DNA from: Camellia lanceoleosa
Taxonomy: Eukaryota > Streptophyta > Magnoliopsida > Ericales > Theaceae
Length of the DNA: 64,000 nucleotides
Direction: 5' to 3'
Assembly (NCBI GenBank): GCA_025200525.1
Contig: CM045758.1
Span: 3,774,706 to 3,838,705, forward strand
The translations under genes and the position numbers were made by a program. Every line of letters starts with the position of its first letter. The first letter of the stretch is position 1. The notes under the pieces are model-generated. The model ran no database searches and was not told the DNA's origin. It saw only the letters and a program-made list of their open reading frames with translations. This document shows, piece by piece, positions 21,984 through 32,115 of the stretch.

Positions 21984-24312
21984 ATGGGTATGTGGAAGCA
22001 TAGGGTAGACACCCCAACCAAGTTAGAACACTTTAGGCAGGAGTTTGACATCCCAGCCGACGTTCATCTGAGGTTGGCTGGGGAGGATGACTCCATCATG
22101 CCCGATGTGAACCTCATGCCTTTTCCAGTAGTGGCCTTTATCGAGTGTGGACTTAGGTTTCCACTTGACACCTTTTTCCGAGAAGTCCTTCATTATTATA
22201 AATTGAACCCAATGCAGCTTGCCATTAATTCTTACCAAGTTATCAACGGTACAATAGCCTTAGCCAAACAAGAGAATGCTAGGGTTATTCTTGTCGATTT
22301 CTAGTACTGTTACACTATGTGTCGCCTAAAATCGAAAAAAAGGCCACATCTATTACCTCAAGCCGAGGTCCACTGAGTACAAGCTCATTGCCGACCTCCC
22401 ACACTCAAACAAGGGTGCTGGAGACGATTACTTCATCGTCTCAGGCAACTGGGAGTTTTAGCCCAACGATGGCCTCCACCTTTATCTCCTAAGCAGAACA
22501 GTTTTTAGGGAAGGAGATAGTAAGGGCCAAGTGTCACTTTTTCTTACTCTCTTTTCTAAAGTTCTCAATACTTTGTTCTAATGTTTGTGCTCTTCTTTTT
22601 GCAGTTCTTCCACAGCCACCCAAGGGCTTTCGCCAGTCTTTCTTCCCCAGTAAGGACTTGAAGAAGCTATTGGATTTGCTAGTCCACAAGCGGAGAGCCC
22701 CCTTGTTGCTCAATCTCATTCCTACTTACAAGTCGGTTCTTCCCGACGTTCCAAAGAAGAAGAAGAAGAGTCAATCTCCTCCGTCCGCCACTACTCCTTC
22801 CATTACTTCAACATCTCGGCTAGATCAAGGGTCAACCTCAAATCCAGCAGAGCAGCCATCCACCTCAGCTCCACAACTGATCCCACCATCTTAACGCCGA
22901 CGACGACGACGAACTGTTTTTGCTGTTGAGATGGGCCGCCAGAAAGCAGTCGCAAAAGACCTCCTAGCCAGTATCCCTACCGACATTGATGTTCAACCTG
23001 CACAAACCTAGCCTCAACCAAAGCAAAAGCAAAAAAGACTCAAGAAGACTTAGCCAAAGGCAATGGTGACTCAGATTGATACTGAGGACACCTTGTCAAT
23101 TTCAAAATTGGCTGAGAGTGAGAAGACCTCTTCTACTGCCGAAAAGAGGCCCGCCGATGCCGAACCATCTCAATTAACTCGGTCCAAAAGGCCAGGGTCA
23201 GAGTCAGCCACAACTTCGGGCTCCATGAAGTCTGATGCCCCCTGGGCTTCATCTATTACTTTGAAGGACAGGCCGGTCAAACCCGATGATAGTGCCGACG
23301 ACATTAACGTCGGTGTTGCCCTTACTACAACCTTGCTCCTCCCTAGGGATCTCGACCGCAACGCCGAGATGACTGAGTATGAAAACTTCGCCTTGATGCT
23401 GTAGCACTCTGCTAAAGTAAGCCCCTTTATTCGGTAATTTTTCTTTCTTTCACTTTTTCATGCTTAGAAAATTTTCTAGTAACTTCTGCTCTGTCCATTT
23501 TTTTTCAGGCAATCTAGCATGCCCACTCCTTCTCAATGCAATCTTTTGAGACAAGAAAGGCGCTGGCCGACAAGACTAGGGAGGTTGCTAGTCTGCAGAA
23601 GACCAATAAAAGGGCCGAGGCAAGAATGAAGACTTTGGAACATCAAGCCGAGGCTGCTATCAAAGCTAAGGATAACGCAGAAGAAAAAGCGGATGCCGCT
23701 GAGGCCATTAACAAAGTTCTTGAGGCCCAGAAGAAAGAGGCCGAAAAAAAGATGGCCGAGGCCCAGAAAGAGCTGCAAGATGCCTTGGCCAAAAAAGACG
23801 CCGAGCTCAAGGCCGCCGATGGGAAGAGATACAATGAGGGAGTGGTCGATGTCACGGCAGACTACGAGAAACAGGTGAAGCAGGCATGCAACAAGGGTTT
23901 CACCCTTGGTTGGATGGCTGCACTGAAAAAGCTTGGAGTCCCCGAGGACTCCCCCCTCAGGAACATCGACGTTCTCGCCCTGCCATTCCCCTCAACTCCA
24001 AGCCAATCCGACGACGATTCTGAGTCTGAGGAGGAAGCTTTGGTGAGAAAGTCAAAGAAAGCTGATGGGGCCAAGTCCCCTACTCCAAATGAGCAAGTCC
24101 TGGACTTAACTCAAGATGAGGAGGGTGAGGAGGTTCCCAAAGATGCTAGTCCTGAGAAGGTACCATCAGACGCGCCTATTGCCGATAAGAGCCTCGACCA
24201 AACCCTCCAAAAAATAGATGCTGAGCTTGTGGCTGAAAAGGCGGTCGACATGTCTTCTCAGCAGTCTTCCATGCTCCAGACCCAATCTGCTAGCGGTGCT
24301 AAAGAATCTTAG
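21984..24312 (+). pseudogene. Antisense additional ORF (aORF) of the Tat element, spliced, with stops
   Basis: This ORF lies opposite to gag-pol. Exon 1 (21984 to about 22519) contains RFPLDTFFREVLHYYKLNPM and later WEF, resembling the plant 'putative gypsy-type transposon' domain (Pfam Transposase_28, recalled by pattern). An intron ends at TTTTTGCAG (22604). Exon 2 (22605-23416) is Ser/Pro/Lys-rich. A second intron has donor AAA|GTAAGC (23417) and acceptor TTTTTCAG (23508), across which the reading frame joins cleanly. Exon 3 (23509-24312) is a long Ala/Glu/Lys coiled coil (about codons from 23536 to 23820) and an acidic tail, ending TAG at 24310-24312. Exon 1 has a frameshift near 22302; exons 2-3 carry TAA/TAG stops (22892, 23402, 23515). 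Function of such aORFs is not established. Confidence 0.75.
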
Positions 24313-25062
24313 TTTGTACTTTTTCCTTTCTTTGAAATAATGTAAGCTCTTAATGTGGCCGATGTGCCTTTTTTTAATATAAATACAATTTCTTCTCTTG
24401 AATGTCTGTATGTTTGTCTTCCTTTTACTACTCTTGTATGGCTCTCATACTTAGAATATTTCTACATATTTTTAATCTACACCTTCACTGTGTAATCTTC
24501 TCAGGGTGAAATACCTCGGTTATATCCACCAACGGTTTATATCGACAAGTACATAAGTACTTATTTTAATACAACCTTGGCCTTAACTTGTAAATTTTTT
24601 CACAAATTTCAACAAGTGTTTAGTTTAACTTCAACTTGTAAATTTTTCTCAAATTTCAACAAGTGTTAAACATGATCTCGGTTTAACTTCAACTTGTAAA
24701 TTTTTCTCAAATTTCAACAAGTGTTAAACATGATCTCGATTTAACTTCAACTTATAAATTTTTCTCAAATTTCAACAAGTGTTAAACATCATCTCAGTTT
24801 AACTTCAACTTGTAAAATTTTTCTCAAATTTCAACAAGTGTTAAACTAATTTAGCTTGTATATTATATCTTTCTAGGAACCATTTTCCAACTCTTTGCCC
24901 CCTAATGTGAACTTAAGTTTCACTTGGGTTCTCATTATGCATATATTCCAGAAACCTCGTCAAGTATCCTATCAATCATAAGTGTAGAAAAATCAAGCTA
25001 AAACTTTATTTATTACTTCGACAAATAACAAAAAACAAGCAAATCTAATGATAGAAAAATTT
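24313..25062. other. Spacer between antisense ORF and pol, with short tandem repeat
   Basis: The 3' ends of the two convergent units meet here. Five copies of a roughly 59-bp unit (TTTAACTTCAACTTGTAAAT, then TTTCAACAAGTGTTAAACAT) occupy about 24575-24850. Each unit contains the inverted pair AACTTG/CAAGT. No other coding. Confidence 0.75.
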
Positions 25063-28000
25063 CAGATTGCAAGTATTCCAGGGCCTTGGCAACTCTTTGC
25101 CCTCGTTATCTTCAAGCTGATATGCCCCATTGCCCAACACCGAGATGATTCTATAGGGTCCCTCCCAATTCGGGCCAAGCTTTCCCTCTCTGGGATCCTT
25201 CTTGTTGCCGACGACCTTTCTCAAGACGAGGTCACCGATTTGAAACTCCCTTGGGTTGACCTTCTTATTATAGGCCCTGGCAAGTTGCTACTGGTAAGCT
25301 GCCAGTTGAATTGCAGTTCTCTCCCTTCTTTCTTCTAGCAGATCCAGATCTCGGGCTAATAATACATCATTAGTCCCATTCTCTACTCCCTGAGTTCTGA
25401 TCCCTGGGATGCCAACTTCCAGAGGAATGACAGCTTTTGTGCCATAAGCCATGGCAAATGGGGATTCTCCAGTTGATCTTCTCGGCGTAGTCCGATATGC
25501 CCAGAGTACACTTGGCAGTTCATCCACCCACTTTCCCTTTGCTGTTTGTAGCCTCTTCTTAATCCCATCCAAGATGACTTTGTTGGATGTTTCTGTTTGT
25601 CCATTGCTTTGAGGAAAACTTGGGGTGGAAAAATAATTTTTGATTTTGAACTTTGCACAAAAGCTCTTGATTAGCTTACTGTCAAACTGTGTTCCATTGT
25701 CTGCAACTAGTGCTCTCGGGATCCCAAACCTAGTGATGATATTTTTCCAAATGAAGTTCTTCACGTCCACATCTCGGATCTTGGCAAGGGGTTTAGCTTC
25801 TATCCACTTGGTGAAGTAATCTATTGCTACCAGCAGGTACTTTCTTTGCCCAGTTGCTTGTAGCAGTTTTCCAACGAGATCCATGTCCCATTGGGTAAAC
25901 GGCCAAGGACTGGATACTAGGTTTAGGTCTGCTGCTGGTTGGTATATCAGAGGTGCAAACCTTTGGCACTTTTCACACTTCTTGACATAGGCTTCTGCAT
26001 CTTTCTACATGTAAGGCCACCAATACCCCTGGGTAATGGCCCTATGAGCAAGTGATCTGCCCCCAGCGTGGCTTCCACATATTCCTTCATGTATTTCATA
26101 CAGAAAATCTTCAACTTGTAAGGGATGTACACACCTTAAAAGGGGGCCAGTAAAGGATCTTCTGTAGAGATGTCCCTCTGCTGTCAAGCTGAATCTTACC
26201 GACTTCAATCTGATCTTATGTGCCTCCTTGTGATCATCTGGCAGTTTTCCTTCTTTCAGGAATGCTATTATTGCATCCATCCAGCTTGGTCCCATGTCCA
26301 CACACATTGCTTCATGCTCTGTGGTCAGTGGTTCGATGCTCGGGCCCGATAAGTAGTCAACCATTATCGTCTTTGCTTTTCCAGGTTGTATTGCACTAGC
26401 CAAGTTGGTCAGGGCATCAACGTGGCTGTTATCATTTCAGCTAATTTGCTATAGTCGGCAATTCTGAAACAAGACCACCAATTTGCCGACCTCCTTTACA
26501 TAGGCTGACATTCTTTCATCTCGGGCTGCGAACTCGCTTGTTGTCTGGTTGACTATAAGCTGAGAGTCACAGAATATTATCACCTCATCTACTTCTACTG
26601 CTAATGCCAGTTTCAGTCCTGCAATCAGTGCTTCATACTCTGCTTCATTGTTTGAGACCTTGAACCCCAAACGAATGGACTGTTCTAATATCTGTCCATC
26701 TGGAGATACCAGTACTACTCCTGCCCCCGCTCCTTGTCGGTTTGAACTCTCATCAACAAACAGTTGAAAGGAGTCGCCGATGTAAATGCTGCAGGGTCTG
26801 AGTTTTTCTTCTCTCCTTTGTTCTGTTGCCTTCGGTTGGGCTCCTTTTTGTTTGTTTGGATATCGTTCACCTCAGTTTAACGGAGCCCGATGTACAATGG
26901 CTCCTGGAGTGAATTCGGCCACAAAGTCGGCCAAGACTTGGCCTTTGATTGCTGTTCTAGGTCTGTATTCCAGGACATACTGGCCCAAGGCCACTGCCCA
27001 TCTAGCTATTCTACCTATCAGATCTCCCTGCTGCAACAGGGACTTCAAGGGATGTTCAGTTAGCACCGCAATTTTGTGGGCTTGAAAGAAATGGTTTAGC
27101 TTCTTTAAGGCTATTACTAAGGCCAGTGTTAACTTCTCCAAGGGTAAATACCTGGTTTCTGCATCAGCCAGGGTTTTGCTTACATAGTAAACCGCCCTTT
27201 GCTCTCATTTTTCTTCTCGGATTACCACTGCACTTACCGTATGTTCCGAAACTGCTAAGTACAGGAACAGATCCTCTCCAGGTTCTGGATTTGAGAGAAC
27301 TGGAGCCGTGGTTAGATACTTTTGTAAGTCGGCCAAGGCGGCTTCGCACTCCTCGGTCCATAAGAAGTCTGTGGCTTTCTTCACGAAGCTGAAGAAAGGT
27401 TTGCACTTGTCTGAGCTTCTGCTTATGAACCTATTCAAGGTTACAGCTCTTCCAATCAGCATCTGCACCTGTTTTGCCGACGTCGGGCTCTTCAACTCTA
27501 GGATAGCCTTGATCTGATCTGGGCTGGCCTCAATGCCCATTCTGGTCACCAGGTATCCCAAGAACTTACCAGATCCAACTCCAAATGCACACTTGGATGC
27601 ATTAAGTCGAAGCCGATATATCTTAAGGATATCAAAGACTGCTTTTAGGTCGGACAGATGACCTTCAGGTTCCTTGGTCTTCACGACCATGTCATTGATG
27701 TAAACTTTCACTGTTCGGCCAAACAGGTGTTTGAACATTTTGGTTACCAATCTTTGGTAAGTTGCTCCTACATTTTTCAATCCAAAAGGCATTACTTTGT
27801 AACAATACAGTCCTTTTGGGGTGATAAACGCAGTCTTCTCCTCATCTGGGGGGTACATGGCTATCTGATGGTACCCCATGTAGACATCCAGGAAGCTCAT
27901 CATTCCATGCCCTGAAGTGGCATCCACCAGTTGGTCTATCTTGGGTAATGGGAAACTGTCTTTGGGACAGGCCTTGTTCAGGGTGATAAAGTCCACGCAG

Positions 28001-28833
28001 ACTCTCTATTTACCATTCTTTTTCTTTACCACCACTGTATTCGATAGTCATGTCGGGTAATTTATCTCTCAAATGGCTCTGGCCTCTAGAAATCTGTTTA
28101 CTTCCTCTTCCACTGCCTCAACATGCAGCAATGTCGGTCTTCTTGCCTGTTGGATCACGGGTTTGGCCGACCTGTCTATGTTCAGTTTATGGCAAATGAC
28201 CTCGGGGTCAATGCCTGGCATTTCATAAGGCGTCCAGGCAAACACTTCAATGTTTGCTCTCAAGAACGCCTCCAGTTCTTTTTTCTCTTCTTCGGCTAAG
28301 CCCGAGCCGATAAGGAAGAAGCGTTCTTCATCTCCCTAGTGGACGAGGATTTTCTTTAGGGCTTCTTCACTCTTCTCGGCTAGCTCCTTGTCGACGTCTT
28401 CTAGGACTGCCATGTCCTCGTCTTCGATCTCTGTCCTTTCTGGTTCTCATATGCTGCAGGTAGATTTCATTGTTGCTATGGAGCAGTTTTTTGCCTGCAG
28501 TTGATCCCCTCTAACCTCTTCTATCCCGTGCTCTATTGGGAACCGCAATAACTGATGCAATGTTGAGGGAACAGCCCCCATTGTATGCAGCCATGGCCTC
28601 CCTAGGATAACATTGTAAGGGGAGAGTGTGTCGATTATGGTGAACTCCATCTTTATTTTCTTGGTGCCAGCCTGTACCTCCAAGTTTGTTGCTCCCAGTG
28701 GCCATGTCGGCGTTCCATTGAACCCGACCATTTGTTGGACCATCTCTAGGTCGGCTTCAGTAAAGGACACCATTGGTCCCTGGCACTCCTCAGCCCGAGG
28801 TCTTTTCTGCCAGACCTGGTACACATGCTGCAA
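25063..28833 (-). pseudogene. pol: Pol polyprotein of the minus-strand Tat element (PR-RT-RH-aRH-INT), with stops
   Basis: One minus-strand frame runs from 28833 to about 25063, broken by stops near 28447, 28069, 27205, 26872, 26449, 26003 and 25288. Domains in order: a protease remnant with SPYNVILGRPWLHTMGAVPS but lacking the catalytic DTGSS-like segment; RT (27996-27205) with LNKACPKDSFPLPKID, FLDVYMGYHQI and YINDMVVK, where the first Asp of YxDD is Asn; RNase H ending YRPRTAIKGQVLADFVAEF; a second RNase H-like domain with NNEAEYEALIAGL; integrase zinc finger (HEGICGSHAGGRSLAHRA, 26110 region) and core with AIDYFTKW, VADNGTQFDS and NGQTETSNK supplying D, D and E. The C-terminal domain runs on to about 25063. 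The copy is inactive. Confidence 0.92.
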
Positions 28834-28898
28834 GTGCTTTACCTTCTGGGTCTTCCTCCGAATTTCGTTCTCGTTGACCTTCGAATGAATTACATTAA

Positions 28899-30577
28899 TT
28901 ACCTGAGGTCCGCCTGCCTGCGGTTGTTGTGCTGGGAGGGTGGAGCTGCTGGTGCCTGAGGCAATCTTGCTTGTTCTTCCCTAGTCCTGGCCTCATCTAC
29001 AAGGTCCCTCAAATGGCCTTTACTTACCAGGTTTTCTAGGTGTGACTTCAGGGCTCTGCAACCCTGAGTCAGATGTTCATCTTCATCATGGTAAACACAA
29101 TGCTTACCAAGGCTTATTCCCATAAACTCTCCTGGTACCTGAGCTAGTGCCCTGAAATCGGGTTGGGTTCGGATTTTATCCAGGACTTTGTGAATTGGGA
29201 TTCGGAATACAATTGTGACTGCTTGTGCGATTCTCAGTCCTATCTCTTGTTTGTTGGATCCGTTGTTACCTCGACCTCGTTTTGGCGAGCCGTTTCCTTT
29301 CTCTTGCTTTGTCGCCTTAATCCCTGGTGTGTTTTCATCGGCTCTGGCATATTTCTCAATTATGGCCATAAGCTCCTCCATGCTTTTTGACAATGTCTTT
29401 GCCAATGACTTTCGTAGTGCACAATCATCTTTTAGGCCGTTCTTGAAAGACACGACTGCCACCTCTTGGTTGCACTCGGGTATTCGGTTGAACACCTCAT
29501 AATACCTTTTTGCGTAGGCCCTAAGGCCTTCATCCTCACTGATTCTCAGAGCCATCAGGGCGTCCACCCTTAATGGTTGTAGTTTGTTTGTCACAAACCT
29601 GGCCACGAACATCTCGATCAGGCCTTCTCAGGTTTTTACACTTCCCTTCAGTAATTTGTGAAACCAATCAAATGCAATCTCCTCGAAGGATGAAAGGAAC
29701 GCCTTGCAGAGCAACGGCTCGTTCCTAGTGTACAGTGCCATTGAGTTCAGGTATAATCTGACGTGGAAGTTAGGGTCCGACTTCCCATCGTATATTTGGA
29801 ACCTTGGCATACTGAATCTTTTTGGTACCTCAAATTTGTCCAACTCCACCAAGAATGGTGTTCTCAGCTTAACAACGGAAGTTACCTCAACATTCTGTTG
29901 CTTCCTCTTGAGGTAATCTCTCAAGTCCTCCTTAGTCCGCCCAGGAGCTCGGCTATCTCCTAATTTCAATCTTTTAGGTGCACTGCTCTCAGCTTCGTTG
30001 TGAGCCCTTTTCGACTTTTTCTCCATTAGTCGGCCGGCTACAACTCCTATCTTTGAACATGCCGATGTTCTCTGGGGTCTGCCTCCCTAGTACGATGTGT
30101 CCTTCGAGATTCTTCCCTTCTTAACTCTCTTCGCCCGACCTCCCTTGAAGGCCAGTGAGAGTGTTTTTCGCTCATGGCGTGTTGGGAGGCTACATGGATT
30201 GTTTTCTGCCCTCCCTTTTGGGCGTTGGCTGCTGGAATCGGCGTGTCCTGCAACGGGAACGGTGGCTGCATAACGTTGTTTTACATCATGAAATTGATGA
30301 CCGATTGCAGGTCTACCAATTTGTTCGCTATCCCCTTCATCTCTTCGTCCCTCCGTAGGCATCTGTCTTTCCATACCTGGAGGTTATTCTCGTTATAGTA
30401 CCCGCTTTGGTCTGTTTTCATTGGTACATCGCCTTCCTGGCCGACGTCCTTCCCTCCGTGATTCTGGTCACGAGTTTCTTCGTTACAATTGTCTTCTTCG
30501 ATGTCAAGGTCAATAGGTCTCTCACTCCCAGTAGGAGTGTTATCCCTAATCTTCTCTTTCTGTCCGTTGTTAGCCAT
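28899..30577 (-). pseudogene. gag: Gag of the minus-strand Tat element, frameshifted
   Basis: Starts at MANNGQKEKIR (30577 on the minus strand), 36 bases from the LTR. An early open stretch (to 30281) gives way, after a frameshift, to a frame running 30026 to 28899 with one stop near 29626. The capsid-like region shows FLSSFEEIAFDWFHKLLKGS and LRAYAKRYYEVFNRI. The C-terminal part has KHCVYHDEDEHLTQGCRALK, a Cys/His knuckle-like segment of Tat Gags. Pol follows in a different frame (28833). It would assemble the particle; this copy is broken. Confidence 0.88.
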
Positions 30578-30591
30578 CTATTCTCCTTTCT

Positions 30592-30609
30592 TTCCCACAA
30601 ACGGCACCA
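30592..30609 (-). other. PBS of the minus-strand Tat element
   Basis: Minus strand TGGTGCCGTTTGTGGGAA begins three bases inside the 5' LTR. It is one or two changes from the TGGCGCCGTCTGTGGGAA form of the plus-strand Tat element at 36072. Confidence 0.8.
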
Positions 30610-30612
30610 AAT

Positions 30613-31159
30613 TGTGAGTGTTGATTTCTGACCACACTGCCAAACAGGTATTCAGCTAGAGAGCACCAGCAGAATAGATTACCCGAACGACCTGTCACAG
30701 AAAAGAAAAGATTCTGGCAGTGGTTCGTCCACCCGGGGGCACTCCGATGATTAAGTCAATAATCAAATATCTCTCAAAGACAATCAATAGTGCTTAACTT
30801 ACTGTTCTGAATATAAATTGCGTACCTTAGACCTATTGGGGGTGCATTTCTTTTATAGCCAACTCAATCTTAGTCCCATTAGAAGCTTAGCTTCAATGGA
30901 CTTCTACTCAGTGCTTATCTTGGACTTTCCAATAGATAAAAATAAACTCCCTAAGAGCTTTATCCTTATCCAGGCTGAACTCCTTCCTTATTCTAGGACT
31001 CTTGTCTTTTATTCGCTTATCCCGGACTCCGATATCTTCAGAGATAATCTCGACCTAGCCGAGATCACCTGGGCGTTACAACCAGGACACGTGGCACCCC
31101 GGCTAACACGTCAACGTCACCTTGGCCACGTGTTGGTACTCAGAAAATATATCCCCACA
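30613..31159 (-). repeat. 5' LTR of the minus-strand Tat element
   Basis: 547 bp. TATA box CTATAAAAG at 30850-30858 on the minus strand, at the same offset as in the other LTR. It would drive gag-pol leftward, away from psaE. Confidence 0.93.
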
Positions 31160-31164
31160 ATATA

Positions 31165-32115
31165 TATATATATATTAGGATTTAATGTTTATAAATTTAC
31201 ATTAGAGTATAATTAGAACTAAAATTTTAAAATTTTAATTGAGTGTACTGAGTTATTATTTTGATGCAAATAGAATTACCCAAAATCTATACTATTATCT
31301 TAACTGAAGATTAGGTGTCTAGCCATTTGCTTGCTTCTCTTTATGTCACGTGTCTCTTATTTCTTTATTTAAAATAGAGAAATTTATATAAATAAGTACA
31401 TGAAACTCAAAATCTTGCCTTTATATTTAGAAAATAAAATTATTATCACTTGAGTAATATATATGATGATATTAATTTCTTTATCATTTATTTTTATTTT
31501 TATTTACTTAAATTGCACACATTAATAAAAAAATTATTTTGTTTTCCTCCTTTGCTCCTCTAACCCCCGGTGAACTTATCTTTTTAAAAAAAGTTAAATA
31601 AAATAGAAATTAAGGGGTTTTTTGAGATTCTAGATTATAATTCACTTTTCTCTCTCATAAAAAGTTGATTATAACCATCTTCCTAAAATAGTTCTAAATA
31701 AATAAAACTAATAATTTATAGGAAAAATAGGAATAAAAAGAATATGACAATAATTTAAAAGATTAAAACAAAACTAACCATTGTTTGTAATTAATTGAGC
31801 TCATGGGCTAAAGAGGGGATGACGCTATCCACAAGTAATGGATGTTGTGATAACGTGGCAGCGTACTACTGGTGAAAATTATAATCAGGACTCTGATAGG
31901 TCCACATAATCCTCTGAATGACAAAATTTGTGGAAAAGAGAAAGATCTCATTGATTCAGTGGCTATGGATCTCATTCTTTCCCCCTAAATATTATCCTTT
32001 TAGTTTTGTTTTTTTTTGGAATCATCTAAAACCCACCATTCACAACATCTTCATAGATAGATAGATAGATAGATAGATACAGAGAGAACAAAGTTAGAGA
32101 GAGCGAGAAGTGGCC
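31165..32115 (+). promoter_or_regulatory. psaE upstream region and 5' UTR
   Basis: No coding. The first 80 bp continue the host duplication described at 17356. An I-box plus G-box-like core GATAACGTGGCA (31849-31860) lies about 260 bp before the ATG; both motifs are known in light-regulated nuclear photosynthesis genes. A (GATA)n run (about 32053-32078) followed by an AGAGAG tract precedes the start codon. No obvious TATA box; CCCCCTAAATATTATCC (about 31981) is the nearest AT-rich candidate. Regulation is inferred from motifs only. Confidence 0.5.

Larger units (their letters stand above)
20309..31159 (-). mobile_element. Full-length Tat-lineage Ty3/gypsy retrotransposon with antisense ORF
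   Basis: Two 547-bp LTRs (20309-20855 and 30613-31159) flank 9.8 kb. On the minus strand, in order: PBS, gag, pol (protease remnant, RT, RNase H, second RNase H-like domain, integrase), then a plus-strand spliced ORF, then a polypurine tract and the 3' LTR. RT-RH-aRH-INT with an extra antisense ORF before the 3' LTR is characteristic of the plant Tat lineage. It inserted in an (AT)n tract, so the ATATA flanks are uninformative as a TSD. The LTRs differ at several dozen positions (rough eye estimate 7%). All ORFs carry stops. Confidence 0.93.

Noticed and set aside
31286..31320. Helitron 5' end (TCTATACTATTATC after A)
   Set aside because: Resembles plant Helitron starts, but no matching hairpin-CTAG end could be identified downstream.
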